DNA from: an uncultured Holophaga sp.
Lineage (GTDB): Bacteria > Acidobacteriota > Holophagae > Holophagales > Holophagaceae
Reading direction: 5' to 3'
Length of the DNA: 64,000 nucleotides
NCBI RefSeq assembly: GCF_963677305.1
Contig: NZ_OY781925.1
Location: forward strand, 2,692,001-2,756,000
In this document: positions 62,183 through 64,000 of the stretch, in pieces
Position numbering within the stretch: position 1 is the first letter of the stretch
How the letters are laid out: each line of letters starts with the position of its first letter
Translations under genes and position numbers: made by a program
The notes under the pieces: generated by a model
What the model was told of the DNA's origin: nothing
Databases searched by the model: none
What the model saw: the letters and a program-made list of their open reading frames with translations, nothing else

Positions 62183-63499
62183 CTACTCCAAGCGCGCCGG
62201 GGCCGCGGCGGCGGGCTCACCCACCCGCACCCCGGTCACTTCATGAACCGTGTCGAGGGCGCCCTGGACAGGATCCGTCTTTGCCCGCATCCGGGCGGGC
62301 GTCACCGGCGCGGAGCTCCTCAGGGGGTGGCGGATGAGGGCCGAGAGCAGCTCCCGGGCGTCCCGCTCGGAAAGCCCCAAGGTCTGCAGACGCGTCACCA
62401 GACGATCCTGCTCCGCCCTCAGGGAAGCGGAATCGCCTCCCTCGGCCAGCAGCCCTTCCATGGCGGCCCGATGGGAAGGGTCGGCGACCCAGGCCTGGAG
62501 CCGCGAACTCCGGGCCGCGGACTGGGCAGCCCAGGCATCGGTGTGCCGCTTGCGAAGGGCCGCCATTTCCTCCTCCTGGGCCAGCCTCAGCGCACGATCC
62601 CCGCGATCCAGATCCGCCACCTCTGCACCATAGGCAGCCAGGGTCCCCAGACCTTCCTCCGAGAGGGCTGGACGCGGTGCCACTTGAGGCGCAGGCCCCA
62701 TATCCACAGTCATCCAACGCCCGTCAGCCCTGCCCGGGGCCGGCGCCGAGGCCAGAAGGGCCGCAGGAGGGGCCGCCAGGGACTGCCAGGTCCAACCCGC
62801 CACGGGCAGGAGCACCCCATCCACCCCGGCGTGATAACCCGCCTTGGCTGCGGGCCATGCGGCCCCCACCACAGGCACCACGGTGGCCCCGGCGGTGCCC
62901 ACCCCAGCCCCCGCCACCCCCAGGGGCAGACGCAACAGACTCTCGAAGCTCGCACTGAGGACGGCCCAGGGATAGGCCAAGGGCCATCCGAAGGTCTTCC
63001 GGCCCACTCGGGACCGGGCGAGGGCGAAGTTCCCCCTCCAGGCCCGACCCGTCCCCAGCACCCCGAAGTCCCAGAAGGCATCCTCCCAGCCCCACTGGAA
63101 AGTGGATTTGGAAGCCCGCCCCAACCGCTTCCAGGTGCGGGCCTGCCCATATTCCGCGAGATCAGACCCCGCGAGGGACCATCCTCGCTCCCCGTGCTCC
63201 AGGGGGGCCACGTAACCCGGCAGGATGCGCACATTGTAGTGCCGCCCCTGGCTGTCGGTCATCTCGCCCCTCCAGAGCAGGTCCCCCCGCTGGGCCCAGG
63301 TGGCCCAGCCGCTGTCCTCGGCTTTGGGATCCGCAGGGCGGGCCACCACCGTCACCCCCTCCTGGGGCAGCTGAGCCACCAGATAACCACCCACCACGCT
63401 GAAGCTGGGTGCAGGCGCATGAGCCTCCGGGGCCTGGGCCATGAGGGGCGCAGCGGCCACCAGGGCGGCGGGGAACAATAGGGCAAAGCAACGACTCAT
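62183..63499 (-). CDS. secreted or outer-membrane protein of unknown function
   Basis: This 438-residue protein has a signal peptide (MSRCFALLFPAALVAAAPLMAQ). The mature part contains GGYLVAQLPQEGVTVVARP, a Trp/Gly-rich region (STFQWGWEDAFWDFGVLGTGRAW), a hydrophobic Gly/Ala/Val region (LPLGVAGAGVGTAGATVVPVVGAAWPAAKAGYHAG at about 192-226), and a charged helical C-terminal half with RAEQDRLVTRLQTLGLSERDARELLSAL. No family is recognised. GAGGAG precedes ATG 63497-63499. It is probably cotranscribed with murC, 27 bp downstream. Confidence 0.65.
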   Translation of the reverse strand: MSRCFALLFPAALVAAAPLMAQAPEAHAPAPSFSVVGGYLVAQLPQEGVTVVARPADPKAEDSGWATWAQRGDLLWRGEMTDSQGRHYNVRILPGYVAPLEHGERGWSLAGSDLAEYGQARTWKRLGRASKSTFQWGWEDAFWDFGVLGTGRAWRGNFALARSRVGRKTFGWPLAYPWAVLSASFESLLRLPLGVAGAGVGTAGATVVPVVGAAWPAAKAGYHAGVDGVLLPVAGWTWQSLAAPPAALLASAPAPGRADGRWMTVDMGPAPQVAPRPALSEEGLGTLAAYGAEVADLDRGDRALRLAQEEEMAALRKRHTDAWAAQSAARSSRLQAWVADPSHRAAMEGLLAEGGDSASLRAEQDRLVTRLQTLGLSERDARELLSALIRHPLRSSAPVTPARMRAKTDPVQGALDTVHEVTGVRVGEPAAAAPARLE

Positions 63500-63598
63500 G
63501 GAGGCTCCTCAGTTCGAGGATGATGCGCGGAATCCATCCGGTGACACAAGCGTTGCACCGGGGGGGTATCCTTTCCCCCTCACGCTTCGAGGTCCACC

Positions 63599-64000
63599 GT
63601 GCAGCCTGACCGCTACAAAGTCGCCCTGATCCAGATGTCCATGTCCTCCCAGCCGGAGGAGAACCTGGCCAAGGCCCTGGCCTTCATCGGAGAGGCCGCC
63701 GCCAAGGGCGCCCAGGTGGTCTGCCTTCCAGAACTCTTCCAGACTCAGTATTTCTGCCAGCGGGAGGACGCCGCCCTCTTCGATCTGGCCGAGCCCATCC
63801 CGGGCGACACCAGCCGCCAGCTGGGCGAAGCCGCCAAGCGCCACGGCGTGGCCCTGGTGAGTTCCCTCTTCGAGCGCCGGGCCGCCGGGCTCTATCACAA
63901 CACCGCCGTCATCCACGACGCCGACGGCGAGCAGCTGGGCATCTACCGCAAGATGCACATCCCCGACGACCCCCTCTTCTACGAGAAGTTCTACTTCACT
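63599..64000 (+). CDS. aguB: N-carbamoylputrescine amidase (carbon-nitrogen hydrolase), 3' part outside window
   Basis: 134 codons are visible, from GTG 63599 with GAGG seven bases upstream, and the frame is open to the window end. The nitrilase fold begins YKVALIQMSMSSQPEENLAKAL. The catalytic Glu region is VCLPELFQTQYFCQ and the catalytic Lys is in YRKMHIPDDPLFYEKFYFT; the expected Cys lies beyond the edge. The AEPIPGDTSRQLG and SLFERRAAGLYHNTAVIHDADG stretches match N-carbamoylputrescine amidases, which release putrescine, CO2 and ammonia. The start is divergent from the secreted-protein gene. Confidence 0.88.
   Translation, partial: MQPDRYKVALIQMSMSSQPEENLAKALAFIGEAAAKGAQVVCLPELFQTQYFCQREDAALFDLAEPIPGDTSRQLGEAAKRHGVALVSSLFERRAAGLYHNTAVIHDADGEQLGIYRKMHIPDDPLFYEKFYFT

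Overview
The window is one contiguous stretch of a high-GC bacterial chromosome. It is densely coded on both strands and contains no phage, insertion sequence or CRISPR array that I can see. Several traits together suggest an acidobacterium of the Holophagae (Holophaga/Geothrix-like): an anaerobic CoA-transferase / acyl-CoA dehydrogenase / electron-transfer-flavoprotein operon with a ferredoxin-fused EtfA, a corrinoid methyltransferase pair of the kind used for O-demethylation, c-di-GMP and chemotaxis proteins, many outer-membrane or lipoprotein genes, and GC-rich codon use. The taxonomic assignment is inference from gene content, not a database match.

Left part (1-13.8 kb): a membrane protein cut by the window edge and a PIN-PhoH ATPase; the leftward operon CoA transferase - acyl-CoA dehydrogenase - etfB - etfA(ferredoxin); then rightward tsaD-gatC; a cytidylate-kinase-like protein; mazG and a fused aroD-aroE; and a leftward uracil permease. 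A tRNA-Leu(CAA) follows and starts a long rightward housekeeping run (14-21.8 kb): tilS, ftsH, folP, glmM, pdxJ, a PATAN/DUF4388 protein and a CheZ-like phosphatase.

Middle part (21.8-40 kb): mostly leftward envelope and accessory genes (HI0933-type flavoprotein, Lnb/DUF4105 with DUF3015, gamma-glutamyltransferase family, a beta-helix lipoprotein, a CIA30-like secreted protein). Next come the UroD-fold methyltransferase and corrinoid protein, lysine 6-transaminase, and the divergent moaE-dus pair. Then follow an orphan histidine kinase, a homocysteine methyltransferase, and a three-gene division cluster mraZ-rsmH-ftsL. That cluster ends in a strong terminator and is preceded by five tandem 10-bp MraZ-type boxes.

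Right part (40-64 kb): a PhoR-type kinase abuts a 1429-residue GH13-GDE debranching fusion, followed by glycogen phosphorylase (glycogen breakdown). A lower-GC accessory patch (48.0-49.8 kb) holds a lipoprotein, a frame-shifted small-gene remnant and a PAS gene broken by an in-frame TGA. After it come htpG, a FUSC transporter, rpsA, a diguanylate cyclase, fba, a Ppx/GppA-HD protein, murC, an unknown secreted protein and the start of an N-carbamoylputrescine amidase that runs off the right edge.

Most relevant for new biology are the putative electron-bifurcating reductase operon, the corrinoid methyl-transfer genes, the MraZ box array, the beta-helix lipoprotein with duplicated end modules, and a consensus-like promoter with a large dyad at about 29.75 kb that faces no gene and may drive a small RNA.
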